64,000 bases of DNA from an uncultured Sphingomonas sp. Its GTDB lineage: Bacteria > Pseudomonadota > Alphaproteobacteria > Sphingomonadales > Sphingomonadaceae. The notes under the pieces were generated by a model. It worked only from the letters and a program-made list of their open reading frames with translations, ran no database searches and was not told where the DNA came from. The translations under genes and the position numbers were made by a program. This document shows positions 14,848-23,717 of the stretch, one piece after another (the stretch's first letter is position 1; the number at the start of each line of letters is the position of its first letter). The stretch is from NCBI RefSeq assembly GCF_913777625.1, contig NZ_CAJYTI010000010.1:301095-365094 (forward strand), read 5' to 3'.

Positions 14848-15363
14848 TCAGGCAGCCTGCTTTTCGCTGTGTGCCGCAAGCACGCGGGCGATCTGCGCCG
14901 CCGGTGCCTGGGTGATGGTGGCGAGCTTGGTCGCGGGTGCCACGATGAGCCCCACGAGCTTGCCGCGCAGCTCGTCCAGCGACGGCAGCGAGGCCAGTGC
15001 CTGCACGCCAGCCGGATCCAGCAGCACATTGCCCATCGCGCCGCCGACGATTTCGAGCTTGTCGTTCGTCTTGGCGAAGTCCGCGACGACCTTGGCCGCA
15101 GCCACGGGGTCGACGGAGGTGGACAGTGCCGTCGGACCCGTCAGCAGGTCCGCGAGCACCGCATAATCGGTGCCCTGGGTGGCAATCTTGGCGAGCTTGT
15201 TCTTCGAGACCTTATAGGTCGCGCCGGCTGCACGCATCTTGTTGCGCAGGTCCGTCGACTGCTTGACGGTCATGCCGAGATTGCGGGTGACAACCACCAC
15301 GCCAACCTCGTTGAAGGTGCGGTTCAGCTCGGCAACGGCGTCGGCCTTCTGGGAACGATCCAT
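14848..15363 (-). CDS. rplJ: 50S ribosomal protein L10
   Basis: This is the base of the ribosomal stalk, which binds L7/L12 dimers through its C-terminal helix. It has 171 residues from ATG 15361-15363 (MDRSQKADAVAELNRTFNEV), preceded by GAGGAG at good spacing; the open frame continues upstream but is rejected as leader. The gene has its own candidate promoter and a long leader (see 15364-15640), as expected for autogenous control by L10. rplK and rplA, usually just upstream, lie about 15 kb away. Confidence 0.98.
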   Translation of the reverse strand: MDRSQKADAVAELNRTFNEVGVVVVTRNLGMTVKQSTDLRNKMRAAGATYKVSKNKLAKIATQGTDYAVLADLLTGPTALSTSVDPVAAAKVVADFAKTNDKLEIVGGAMGNVLLDPAGVQALASLPSLDELRGKLVGLIVAPATKLATITQAPAAQIARVLAAHSEKQAA

Positions 15364-15640
15364 GCCGGTCTCCTCATACATGAGGCTGCCTCCCGCGAAC
15401 GGACGGCAACCCCGGTTAACGACCCGTGCGAACACGGGCCAGGCGCATTTGTCCGAGGGGAAGGATCGTCACGAGGCCGGGGAACGCATCCCTGGAGCGT
15501 GACCCGGAACGCATAAAACCAGCTGCGCAGCTGCGCGAGACTGGCGACGTCGCCGGAAAATTCTGTCCCCGTCTAGGCGAGAGATTAAGACCGGCATATT
15601 CCGGTCCCTCGCTGTCTCGGACGGATTCCTTCCGAAGAAG
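15364..15640 (-). promoter_or_regulatory. Long rplJ 5' leader, possible L10 autoregulatory element
   Basis: About 277 bases separate the predicted transcription start from the rplJ start codon. The leader contains a hairpin CCCGTG/CACGGG closed by a TTCG loop on the minus strand (15423-15438). In many bacteria L10-L12 binds the rplJ leader to repress translation. I infer the same here from position and length, not from a verified secondary structure. Confidence 0.35.
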
Positions 15641-15648
15641 GAGCCGCG

Positions 15649-15676
15649 CACATAGCCGAATCGGCAGGGGAGTCAA
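15649..15676 (-). promoter_or_regulatory. Candidate sigma-70 promoter for rplJ-rplL
   Basis: On the minus strand TTGACT (15671-15676), a 16-base spacer and TATGTG (15649-15654) form a good housekeeping promoter. It would start transcription near 15640. A promoter is needed here because rplKA is not adjacent. Confidence 0.6.
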
Positions 15677-15903
15677 GCGACGCGCGACCGGCGGACGATC
15701 GCCCCTGCACGGCGCGGTGGCAGGCCGCAGCCCTGGCGGAGGGGTGTCCCGGCCGGTGGCGCAGGCCTCCCGTACCAGCCGGGACACCCCGCCGCCACCG
15801 CCCCTGGCAGCGGTCGCTTCCGCTTGCGGGGGAGGATCTTGACAGAACAAAAAAGGAACACAATCTCCCCACCCGGACAGCGGGCGGCAGGGGAGGGCGG
15901 AGC

Positions 15904-16680
15904 ATGCGCGGCACCAGGACGCAGCGGAACCGGGAGAACCAGCGCTTCCTGAAGGCGCTGCGCCGTACCGCCAACGTCACGCTCGCCGCCGAGCAGGCGG
16001 GGCAGACGCGCAAGACCTTCCAGAAGCGCCGCGCCCGCGACCCCGATTTCGCCGCCCAATGGGACGCAGCGCTCAGCTTCGCCGAGGCCCAGCTCGCCGC
16101 GGGCAGGGGCGCGACCCCGCCCGAAGGCGATGCCGCGATCACCGGCGGCGGCGAGTATAGCGTGCGCGCGTCGCGCGGCCGGCGCCTGCAGGTGCGCCGC
16201 GCGCCCAAGGGGCTGCTGACCACCGAGGGCGAGCGTCGCTTCCTCGTCCATCTCGCCACCACCGCCAATGTCCGGCTCTCGGCCGAGGCGACCGGGATCG
16301 GCTGGAATGCCATCTATGCCCGACGGGCGCGCTCGCCCGCCTTCGCCCGCGCCATGGAAGCGGCGCTGCACGAGGGCTATGAACGTCTGGAGCTGGCGCT
16401 GCTCGACAATGCGCTCCACGCGCTCCGTCCTGACGGGGAGGCGCTGGCGGACTGGGAGGCGCGGCTGGACGAGACCGAGCCGCTCACCCGCATGACCCCG
16501 CGCGAAGCGCTGCTGCTGCTCGGCTATCGCCGCCCGGAAATCGTCGAGGGAAAGCCCCATGCCGGCCTCCCGCTGGCGCGCACCACCCGCGAGGAGGCGG
16601 AGGGATGGCTGACGCGCGCGCTGGACCGGATGGAGGGGCGGCGGAAGCGGGATGGGGGAAGATGCACAGACGAACACTAG
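15904..16680 (+). CDS. Double-HTH protein resembling phage terminase small subunits
   Basis: This 258-residue protein starts at ATG 15904 after a GGAGGGCGGAG box. It contains two copies of one module: residues about 10-65 (NRENQRFLKALRRTANVTLA, then AAQWDAALSFAEA) and about 110-165 (GERRFLVHLATTANVRLSAE, then ARAMEAALHEGYE). Each has the F-L-x-L-x-x-T-A-N-V-x-L-x-A-E-x-x-G pattern of a homeodomain-like helix-turn-helix, as in terminase small subunits and related DNA-binding proteins. No other phage gene is visible around it. A role in DNA binding is likely; the target and any phage origin are inference. Confidence 0.6.
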   Translation: MRGTRTQRNRENQRFLKALRRTANVTLAAEQAGQTRKTFQKRRARDPDFAAQWDAALSFAEAQLAAGRGATPPEGDAAITGGGEYSVRASRGRRLQVRRAPKGLLTTEGERRFLVHLATTANVRLSAEATGIGWNAIYARRARSPAFARAMEAALHEGYERLELALLDNALHALRPDGEALADWEARLDETEPLTRMTPREALLLLGYRRPEIVEGKPHAGLPLARTTREEAEGWLTRALDRMEGRRKRDGGRCTDEH

Positions 16681-16761
16681 CGCAAATGCCGTGCAAGGCT
16701 GACGAATACCTGATTAAATGTCCCGATCGACGGAGGGGTAACGAAACGGGGGGAAGAAATC

Positions 16762-18057
16762 GTGGCACGGATTGCAGTTGTGGGGGGTGGGCCGAAGGCG
16801 GCAGCACTCGCTGCCCGATGTGCAGTATTACGAGATCGGTTGGGGAGCGGCCGGGTTCCCGAACTCATTATATTTGAACGTGAAAGAGTTGGCGCCGCAT
16901 GGGATGGAGACGGCGCGTTCAGCTCCGGATTTCTCACGCTCTGCACGCCGGGGGAGAAGGATGTCGGTTTTCCCTATGGCGAACAGGGGCCCGGCGATCC
17001 TTTCGGTCCCCTGCTTTCTTCCGACCTTTTTGCCCGCTTTTCCTGGCCAGCGTTCCTGGTGGCAAACGATCTGTACGCCGATTGGGTGGACCGCGATCGT
17101 GCCCACCCGAATCATGCCCTTTTCGCCAAATATCTCGGATGGGTATTCGAGCAGGCGGGACAGACGCTGGTCCAGGCGGAGGTCAAGCGCGTTTCCAGGG
17201 TTAACGACAAATGGTGCGTCGAATCGGTAAAGGACGGTTGGCGAAACCCGATGATCGTGGATGGCGTCGTGTTGACCGGCTGCGGCGATGCGCGTCGCTT
17301 GGCGGGGCAGGAAAAAATTGCTCCCGACCGGGTGTTCGATGCGGCCAGCTTCTGGCCCAATCGCGCGCGCTTCCTAGACGCCGGCCCGCAGAAAATCGTG
17401 GTTGCGGGCAATGGTGGCTCTGCGGGAACGATCGTGGCATGGCTTGCCGAGCGGTATCTCGAGAATGACAAGCAGATCCACTCGATAAGTCCCATGGGAA
17501 CGCTGTTCCCGCGCGGGGACGGCCATGCCGAGCGGCGCTGGTTTTCCGATCCTTCCGATTGGCAGAGCCTGACGTTGGCGGATCGGAAATTGCTTCTCGA
17601 ACGGACTGAGGCCGGGGTCATCTCAATGCGCATCAAGCGCGTGATCGACGGGTCCGCGAAGATTCGCTACGAGATGGGCAAGGCGCGCAGCGTGGCGATC
17701 GACGCCGACGACATGTTGTCGATCGATGTCGAAACACCCTCCGGCAGTTCCACCGCGATTGAAGCCGACCTTCTCGTCAACGCGCTGGGGTTTGATCGCT
17801 GGTCGCTCCTCAAGCTGGTGGATCATCCAGCGGCGGCAGCGGCTACGGCACCCGGCGGCAAGGGAAGTCCTGCGCAGGACTTGCGGGATTCGATAGAAGC
17901 GAACATCGACCGATATCTGTCCATGCCGGCGGACTTCGACTTTCCGCCGGGCCTGCACGTCCCTGCGCTGGCGGATTTGGCGCAGGGACCCGCTATGTCG
18001 AATCTGGGCGCGCTTGGCCTGATGGCAACCAAGCTGCTCGCGCGATATGTGCAGTAA
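16762..18057 (+). CDS. MbtG-like FAD-dependent lysine/ornithine N-hydroxylase family protein
   Basis: This flavin monooxygenase of the SidA/IucD/PvdA superfamily is closest, as I recall the sequences, to mycobactin lysine N6-hydroxylase MbtG. It has 431 residues, the same length as MbtG. Visible are an N-terminal dinucleotide fold (VVGGGPKAAALAAR), the MbtG-like PGEKDVGFPYG segment (about residues 63-73), a second nucleotide fold (VVAGNGGSAGTIVAW) and FSDPSDWQSLT. The start is GTG 16762 after GGGGGGAAG. No siderophore synthetase, acyltransferase or transporter is adjacent; the next gene is a small RHH regulator. The substrate is therefore open. The base composition looks somewhat less GC-rich than its neighbours, which may indicate transfer. 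Confidence 0.75.
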   Translation: MARIAVVGGGPKAAALAARCAVLRDRLGSGRVPELIIFERERVGAAWDGDGAFSSGFLTLCTPGEKDVGFPYGEQGPGDPFGPLLSSDLFARFSWPAFLVANDLYADWVDRDRAHPNHALFAKYLGWVFEQAGQTLVQAEVKRVSRVNDKWCVESVKDGWRNPMIVDGVVLTGCGDARRLAGQEKIAPDRVFDAASFWPNRARFLDAGPQKIVVAGNGGSAGTIVAWLAERYLENDKQIHSISPMGTLFPRGDGHAERRWFSDPSDWQSLTLADRKLLLERTEAGVISMRIKRVIDGSAKIRYEMGKARSVAIDADDMLSIDVETPSGSSTAIEADLLVNALGFDRWSLLKLVDHPAAAAATAPGGKGSPAQDLRDSIEANIDRYLSMPADFDFPPGLHVPALADLAQGPAMSNLGALGLMATKLLARYVQ

Positions 18058-18086
18058 CCGAGAGATTAATGAGCTTGTAAGATTGT

Positions 18087-18118
18087 GGAAAGGTGTATAT
18101 ATGTATATATGCCTTTCC
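18087..18118. promoter_or_regulatory. Inverted repeat around a TGTATATA direct repeat, candidate operator
   Basis: GGAAAGG (18087-18093) and CCTTTCC (18112-18118) form a perfect 7-bp inverted repeat around two tandem TGTATATA-type units. It lies 36 bases before the ribbon-helix-helix gene. RHH proteins usually bind short tandem or inverted repeats, so autoregulation is plausible. It could instead be a terminator for the preceding gene, but there is no T-run. Confidence 0.45.
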
Positions 18119-18153
18119 CACGTCGTGATCGACTGGGGGGAAGGAGATTTATT

Positions 18154-18435
18154 GTGACTGATGAATTGGTTATGCGCTCCGTCTACCTGCGCCCGTCGGA
18201 TGACGCGCGCCTTCGTGAGCTCGCCCATCGGCTGAACGTCACCAAAAGCGACCTGATCCGTTGTGCGATCGGGCTGAAGCTCGCCGACTGGCTGGTTGCC
18301 GACGATGCCAGCATTTTGCGGGAGGTCGAGATGGGCAAGCGCGGTGCGTCGGGTCGACGTTCCGAAAAGAGTCCTGCGCAGGAAAAGGGCGTCCGTCCCG
18401 TCGCGGTGTTGCCGCAGAAGGAACCCACCGTTTGA
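18154..18435 (+). CDS. Small ribbon-helix-helix (CopG/MetJ-like) protein
   Basis: This 93-residue protein starts at GTG 18154, placed by the GGGGGAAGGAG box at 18136-18147; the frame is open further upstream without a good start. Residues about 7-50 (VMRSVYLRPSDDARLRELAH then NVTKSDLIRCAIGLKLADWL) fit a beta strand followed by two helices, the RHH fold used by small dimeric DNA-binding proteins and antitoxins. A basic, probably disordered tail follows. No toxin gene is next to it. An AT-rich inverted repeat just upstream is the obvious candidate operator. Confidence 0.65.
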   Translation: MTDELVMRSVYLRPSDDARLRELAHRLNVTKSDLIRCAIGLKLADWLVADDASILREVEMGKRGASGRRSEKSPAQEKGVRPVAVLPQKEPTV

Positions 18436-19019
18436 CGCGCGCCGTGCCATAGGGCCGAGATCTCTCTTCCGCTCCGTGCGCGCCGCATCTTGCACCAGTT
18501 CGATGGTCGTCGGCCGAGATGCGACGAACGAAGCTGGCCGTCCATATTGCGCCCACTTCGTCCATATTCGCGATAAGGGCGCGCGGGGCGGGGGGACGCC
18601 GGCGCGGCCGACATGGTCGCCAGGCCCCGACCGAAGTAGCGAATGTCTCTCGACCCCGCCACGCCCGGCCGGGACGTCGAAGTGGAACCCGAACGCGGTT
18701 CCGCAGGCGCGATAACCGGTCGCCGGGCGCCGGTTCGAGGATCGGCACCGGTGTAGTGCCGGTACCAGCCGTGCCAACTTTTGCCATGCGCCGGCGCGGT
18801 TCGACAGCGGCCAAGCGAGCGCGATGTTGTCCAGCCCATGTGGCGTGTCCGGTGCCGCAGCGACGATCGGAATGCGGACGCTGGGGACGCTGCGGGGGAC
18901 GACATCGTCGCCGGCGGGCTGCGACGGCGGAACTGCCACCCCAAACGCAAACGACGCGGTGCGTTGCCGCGCCGCGTCGTTCGAGAGCATGCCCGCGCCG
19001 GTCGCCGGCGGGCGGGGCG
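18436..19019. other. Gene-free stretch
   Basis: These 584 bases lie between the RHH gene and the convergent chemotaxis receptor gene. All frames are open only because of the high GC content; their translations are rich in Arg, Pro and Ser and match nothing I know. I see no terminator or repeat worth naming. A decayed gene cannot be excluded. Confidence 0.45.
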
Positions 19020-20894
19020 TCAGAAGCTGGCCCAGTCCTCCGTGGCCATCGTCACCGCGCGCACCTCCGCCACGGGGCGGTTGCTCGGCGCGAAGGCTGC
19101 GGTGGGCGCCGTCCGGGACGGGGCCGCCATCGCGCGCGTCGCGCCGCGACCGGTGTTGAAGCGCAGCGCCTGCGCCTTGAGCGACGACACCTCGGTGTTG
19201 AGGTTGCGGGCGGCGGCGGAGGTCTGCTCGACCATCGCCGCGTTCTGCTGGGTCATCTGGTCGATGCTGCCGACCGCGGTCTGCACCTGCGACACCGTCG
19301 AGGCCTGGGCCTGGTTGTCGCGCGCCATCGTCTCGAGCAGGCCGTGGACCTCGTTGACGTCGCCGACGATCGCGCCCAGCGCGGAATCCACGCGGCGGAC
19401 CATTTCCACGGCGGCGTTGATGTCCGTCTGGGTGGTGGTCAGCTGGTCGCGCGCGCGGCCGGCCTCTTCCTCGGCGCGCATCGCCAGCGCCGAGACGAGG
19501 TCGGCGACGACCGCGAAGCCGCGGCCCGCCTCGCCGGCGCGGCCGGCCTCCACCGCGGCGTTCATCGCGAGAACGCGGGTCTGGAAGGCGATCTTGTCGA
19601 GCCCCTCGATCACCGTGTCGATGCCCTTGGCGCTTTCGGAGACGCGCGACATCGCCTGCATCGCCTCGTCGGCGACGCTGCGGCCGGAGTCGACCACGCC
19701 GATCGCGCCGGTCGCGCGCTCGACCGTCTGGGTGCCGGCGGTCGCGGTGTTCTTGATGCGCTGCCCCATCTCGGTGACGGCGGCGGAGGTTTCCTCCAGG
19801 CTGGCGGCGGCGGCCTCGGTGCGGCGGGCGAGATCTTCGCTGGCCTGGGCGATCTCGGCCGAGCCGGTGGAGATCGTCTCGGCGCTTTCCATGACCGAGG
19901 CGATGAGATCGCGCAGCGCGGCGACGGCGGCGTTGAAGTTGGTTTTCACCGCTTCGTATTCGGGCGCGAACGCGCTGTCGATCGTGGCGGTCAGGTCGCC
20001 GCCGGCGAGCTGGTTGAGCCGCGCCTCCAGCGTCTCGACGACGTGGCGCTGGGCCGCGTCGCTTGCCGCCTTGGCCTGGTTCGCCGCGGCCTGCTCGACG
20101 GCCGCCTGGCGGAAGACCAGCACCGACTGGGCCATCGTGCCCACTTCGTCGCGCCGGTCGGTGCCGGGGACGTCGACCGCGGTGTTGCCGCCGGCCAGCG
20201 CGCGCATCGCGTCCTGCAGCCGGAGGAGCGGGGCGACGATCTGGCTCTTGGAGAGGAAGGCGGCGAGGCCCATCGCCGCGACCAGCGCCACCGCCGCGGT
20301 GGCGAGCAGCGTCGTGCGCATCGACAGCGAACGGGCGCTGAGTGCCGTGGAGGTCTGGGCGGTGTCCTTGATGCGCCCGTCGTTGAGCGCAGCCATCGCC
20401 TTGGTCAGGCGGGCGGCGGTGTCGTCCGCCGTGACCAGGACCTTGCGGGCGCCCTCGTCGTCGTTGCGCAGCCCAAGGGCGATACTGTTCTGGAGGCGCG
20501 CGTGCAGCTCGCGGACGAGGTCCGCCAACGGCTTGAGCGTGTCGGCCTGCTTGGGCTCCGACGTGCTGACCTCGTCGATATACTTCAACGCCTTTTCGAA
20601 CGAGGCGGCCTCGTCCTTCGCCGCGGCGCGCGCGGTCTCGGATGCGCCGTCATAGGCCATCGCCTTGTAGCCGGCATAGACCATCTCGGTGGCGAGCCGG
20701 TTGACGCGGGCGAGCTTGACCGTGTCCGGCAGCCGCGTGTCGACCATGTCGCTATAGCTGTCGTCCGCCTCGAGGAGGACCTTGCCGCCATACCAGGCGA
20801 CGCCGAGCGTCACCAGGCCAAGCGCTGCAAGTAGAGCGAGGATCTTCCATTGTATCTTCAAATTGGCGAAGGCAGACACGGCAAAGTTTCCCAC
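19020..20894 (-). CDS. Methyl-accepting chemotaxis protein
   Basis: This transmembrane chemoreceptor signals to CheA/CheW. It has 624 residues from GTG 20892-20894; GTG at 20879 is an alternative because neither has a strong ribosome binding site. The order is TM1 (about 16-38), a helical periplasmic ligand domain (about 40-195), TM2 (about 197-218), a HAMP domain, a second HAMP-like segment (LEARLNQLAGGDLTATI) and a long coiled-coil signalling domain. Its hairpin tip reads IAFQTRVLAMNAAVEAGRAG, as in many alphaproteobacterial receptors. It ends in EDWASF with no CheR-tethering pentapeptide. No other chemotaxis gene is in the window, and its ligand is unknown. Confidence 0.93.
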   Translation of the reverse strand: MGNFAVSAFANLKIQWKILALLAALGLVTLGVAWYGGKVLLEADDSYSDMVDTRLPDTVKLARVNRLATEMVYAGYKAMAYDGASETARAAAKDEAASFEKALKYIDEVSTSEPKQADTLKPLADLVRELHARLQNSIALGLRNDDEGARKVLVTADDTAARLTKAMAALNDGRIKDTAQTSTALSARSLSMRTTLLATAAVALVAAMGLAAFLSKSQIVAPLLRLQDAMRALAGGNTAVDVPGTDRRDEVGTMAQSVLVFRQAAVEQAAANQAKAASDAAQRHVVETLEARLNQLAGGDLTATIDSAFAPEYEAVKTNFNAAVAALRDLIASVMESAETISTGSAEIAQASEDLARRTEAAAASLEETSAAVTEMGQRIKNTATAGTQTVERATGAIGVVDSGRSVADEAMQAMSRVSESAKGIDTVIEGLDKIAFQTRVLAMNAAVEAGRAGEAGRGFAVVADLVSALAMRAEEEAGRARDQLTTTQTDINAAVEMVRRVDSALGAIVGDVNEVHGLLETMARDNQAQASTVSQVQTAVGSIDQMTQQNAAMVEQTSAAARNLNTEVSSLKAQALRFNTGRGATRAMAAPSRTAPTAAFAPSNRPVAEVRAVTMATEDWASF

Positions 20895-21159
20895 AGCATG
20901 AGGTAGACGCAGGCACGCTTTGATCCCTTGCTCGCCTTATAGGGGAAGGTGCGGCCGTGCGGACGAATCGTATACCCAATTTATCACGTTGAGTTCATGA
21001 AGGTGTCGGCAGGAGGACCTTTATGGAGGACTTGGCGGGCCGCATGGTTAACCACGGCATGCACGTAAGAATGCGTTCCAAGCCGATGCAAAGGCGCGAT
21101 GTTTCTCGAATTTTGCAGCCTTTAACGCTATTCCAACCTGTTTCGGTAATAGGTGGGGC

Positions 21160-23217
21160 ATGAAGCCCCTGATGCGCCTAGGTATTTTTCCGATGGTCGG
21201 TGCCCTCGGCGCAGACCTGCGCGGGGCCGTGGCGGCGATCGGGGCGCTCGCGCTCGCGGCGATGCTGGGAATGGCGGCGATCTCGGTCGACCTGGCGCGC
21301 GGCTATGCGCAGATGATCGGCAACCAGCGCACCGCCGATGCCGCCGCGCTCAGCGCCGCGCTCGCCTACAGCGCCGCCGGATCCAGCGAGGCGGCGCTGC
21401 TGCCCAGCGCGCAGGACGTCACCGTCGCCAACGGCATGACCAATGCGGTGGTCACCGCCGCGGTGGTCGCCGACGTGCCGACCGCCGGTGCCAAGGCGGT
21501 GAAGGTGACGGTCACCACCCCGGTGCCGTTCGCCGTCGCCACCGCGCTCGGCTATCGCGGCAGCTACGACGTGGGGGCGACCGCCTATGCCTCGCTCGGC
21601 AGCACCAGCCCGATCGCGCCGGTGTGCATCCTGGCGCTCGCTCCTTCGGGCACCGGCATCCAGACCAGCGGCGGCGCGACGATCGACGCGCCGGACTGTT
21701 CGGTCGCGGCGGTCGCCAACATCGCCAACCAGGGCACCCGCATCGCCGCCAAGAACATCGTGGCGGGCACCGGCAGCGTGCTCAACGACTGGGGAACGCT
21801 CACCACGTCGCTGCTCCGCTATGCCGGGAGCTTCACCAACCCGTCCTGGAACACCAACGTACCGAGCAGCGACAAGCAGGTGCATGCCGCCACGACGCTC
21901 GCCGATCCGCTGGACGGCAACAGCGATCTGGCGGCGGCGCGCGCGGCGATCGGCAGCAGCACCGCGCCGGTGGCGATCGGCAATCCCTCGACCCCCGCGG
22001 GCGCGGACTGGGTGATCGGCTGGACGCCGTCCAGCAACGTCGCCGGCTATCGCCAGGGCGCTTCGGCCAAGTACGTGATCCCCAAGGGCAACTACACGAT
22101 CGGGCGGCTGACCATCGACGGCGGGCTGACCGTGCAGTTCCAGAGCGGATCGACGATCACGGTGGCCAATGGCGTGTCGATCGGCGGCGGATCGAGCGTG
22201 ACGTTCGGCGACGTCAATCTGTCGGTCAACGGTGGGTTCGACAGCGGGTCGAGCGGCGTGACGATGGGCGATGGCAGCCTGACGATCGGCAGCGGCACGA
22301 TCAGCTTCTCGGGTAGCAACAGCTTCGGCAACGGACCGGTGACGATGAACGGCACGCTGTCGCTGGGCGGCGGCGCGACGCTGGCGCTGGGGACCGGCAA
22401 CCATGCCTTCGGCGCGGTGAGCGTTGCGGGGGGCAGCTGGCTCAAGATGGGCGCGGGGGACCTCGACGTGCGCGGCGGTCTGGCGATCGACGGGTCCTCG
22501 ACGATCGCGGCGGGGCCGGGGGCCGTCCGCATCGGCGCCGACGGGTCGGGCCGGGCGATCACGCTGTCGGGCAGCGCGGTATTGCTGATGGGCGACGGCA
22601 TCTTCAGCGCCGGCGGCGACATCAACACCGCCGGTGGCAGCCGCATCGTGTTCGGGCGGACGGCCAACCATCTGATCAAGGGCAACTTCACCATCGCCGG
22701 ATCGGCGCTGTTCGGGGCGGGGCGCTATACGGTGGCGGGCGCCATGGTCAACGGCACCGGGGGGACGACTTGGCCCTACAGCTCGCCGGTGACCGGGCAG
22801 AGCTATGGGCAGACCCTGGAAGGCGTCGATGTCTCGGGCTACGACATGGCGGGGATCAACGTCTCCTTCGTGCTGTCGGGCACCGTCAATCTTGCGGGCG
22901 GCGCCAAGACCAAGCTGATCGCGAGCAGCACCACCGTATCGGGCGGGGCGATCGCGGACCTGCTGATCGACAGCATCACGAGCGATCCGACCAGCTGGGG
23001 CGGCGGCGCGCAGAACGTGTTCGTCGGCGCGGTGCATCTGCCCAATTCGGATCTCTCGATGTCCGGCGGGAGCAGCACGCTCTCGGCCGGGCAATGCTTC
23101 ATGCTGATCGTGCGGACGATCAACGCCAGCGGCGGGGCGGCGGCGGGGTCGGCCTGCGCCAGCATCGCCGGCAGCGGCAGCAGCGGCGCCGCGACGTCGA
23201 TCGGGCTGGTGCAATGA
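21160..23217 (+). CDS. TadG-like protein with a long beta-repeat region
   Basis: This 685-residue protein starts at ATG 21160. The N-terminus has a basic stretch, DLRGAVAAIGALALAAMLGM as the anchor and a TadE/TadG-type start (SVDLARGYAQMIGNQRTADA, about residues 46-65). Residues about 305-530 are a run of short Gly/Ser/Thr-rich strands (SGSTITVANGVSIGGGS and similar), like the right-handed beta-helix of autotransporter passengers. TadG-like proteins are Flp pilus-associated pseudopilins; this one seems to carry an extended adhesin-like shaft. Its TGA overlaps the ATG of the next gene, so the three genes form a tight operon. No flp, tadA, tadB or tadC is in the window. Confidence 0.8.
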   Translation: MKPLMRLGIFPMVGALGADLRGAVAAIGALALAAMLGMAAISVDLARGYAQMIGNQRTADAAALSAALAYSAAGSSEAALLPSAQDVTVANGMTNAVVTAAVVADVPTAGAKAVKVTVTTPVPFAVATALGYRGSYDVGATAYASLGSTSPIAPVCILALAPSGTGIQTSGGATIDAPDCSVAAVANIANQGTRIAAKNIVAGTGSVLNDWGTLTTSLLRYAGSFTNPSWNTNVPSSDKQVHAATTLADPLDGNSDLAAARAAIGSSTAPVAIGNPSTPAGADWVIGWTPSSNVAGYRQGASAKYVIPKGNYTIGRLTIDGGLTVQFQSGSTITVANGVSIGGGSSVTFGDVNLSVNGGFDSGSSGVTMGDGSLTIGSGTISFSGSNSFGNGPVTMNGTLSLGGGATLALGTGNHAFGAVSVAGGSWLKMGAGDLDVRGGLAIDGSSTIAAGPGAVRIGADGSGRAITLSGSAVLLMGDGIFSAGGDINTAGGSRIVFGRTANHLIKGNFTIAGSALFGAGRYTVAGAMVNGTGGTTWPYSSPVTGQSYGQTLEGVDVSGYDMAGINVSFVLSGTVNLAGGAKTKLIASSTTVSGGAIADLLIDSITSDPTSWGGGAQNVFVGAVHLPNSDLSMSGGSSTLSAGQCFMLIVRTINASGGAAAGSACASIAGSGSSGAATSIGLVQ

Positions 23218-23717
23218 GGCGGCGGCGCCCCTTGGCGGCGGACGAGCGCGGCGCGGCCACGATCGAGTTCGCGCTGCTCACCCTGTTCTTCTTCGTCTTC
23301 GCGCTGCTCGCGCTGGATGTCGCGGGCTATTTCGTCCAGCGCAGCCAGCTCGCGGCGGCGGTGTCGGCTGCCTCGGTCTCGGCCTTCGCCAACCGCACGT
23401 CGGTGCCGTTCGACACGCTGCCCGGCTATGTCCAGAACGCCGCGCGGCTGACCCCGGCGCCGCAGGTGAGCATCACCTGCAACGGGGTGGCAGGGGCATG
23501 CACCAACAGCAACCGCAGCTGCGCCTGCCTCTCCAAGACCGGGACCTATACCGCCGCGACCTGCGGCAGCGTCTGTACCGGCGGCGCCACGACCAACTCG
23601 ACCGCGGGCTATTATCTGCAGATCAGCGCATCGTCGACCTATCGGGCGATGGTGCTGCCGAACGGCATGCTGAACGGCACCCCCGTCGCGCAATCCGTGG
23701 TCATCCGGCTGCAATGA
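23214..23717 (+). CDS. TadE/TadG family pseudopilin-like protein
   Basis: This 167-residue protein starts at ATG 23214, sharing ATGA with the upstream stop. The N-terminus has the TadE motif DERGAATIEFALLTLFFFVF with the processing-like Glu, followed by a single membrane segment. The rest is periplasmic and contains six to eight cysteines between about residues 85 and 125 (CNGVAGACTNSNRSCACLS), suggesting disulfides. It is the second gene of the tad-like operon and overlaps the next gene by ATGA as well. Confidence 0.82.
   Translation: MRRRRPLAADERGAATIEFALLTLFFFVFALLALDVAGYFVQRSQLAAAVSAASVSAFANRTSVPFDTLPGYVQNAARLTPAPQVSITCNGVAGACTNSNRSCACLSKTGTYTAATCGSVCTGGATTNSTAGYYLQISASSTYRAMVLPNGMLNGTPVAQSVVIRLQ

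Noticed and set aside
15663..15896. Short matches to the tRNA-Trp 3' end (GGCAGGGGAG) as attachment sites
   Set aside because: Only ten bases match, and they occur twice close together in GC-rich DNA; chance is the simplest explanation.
17623..18990. 455-residue minus-strand frame over the RHH gene and the following gap
   Set aside because: It crosses two better-supported plus-strand genes, and its translation shows no family features.
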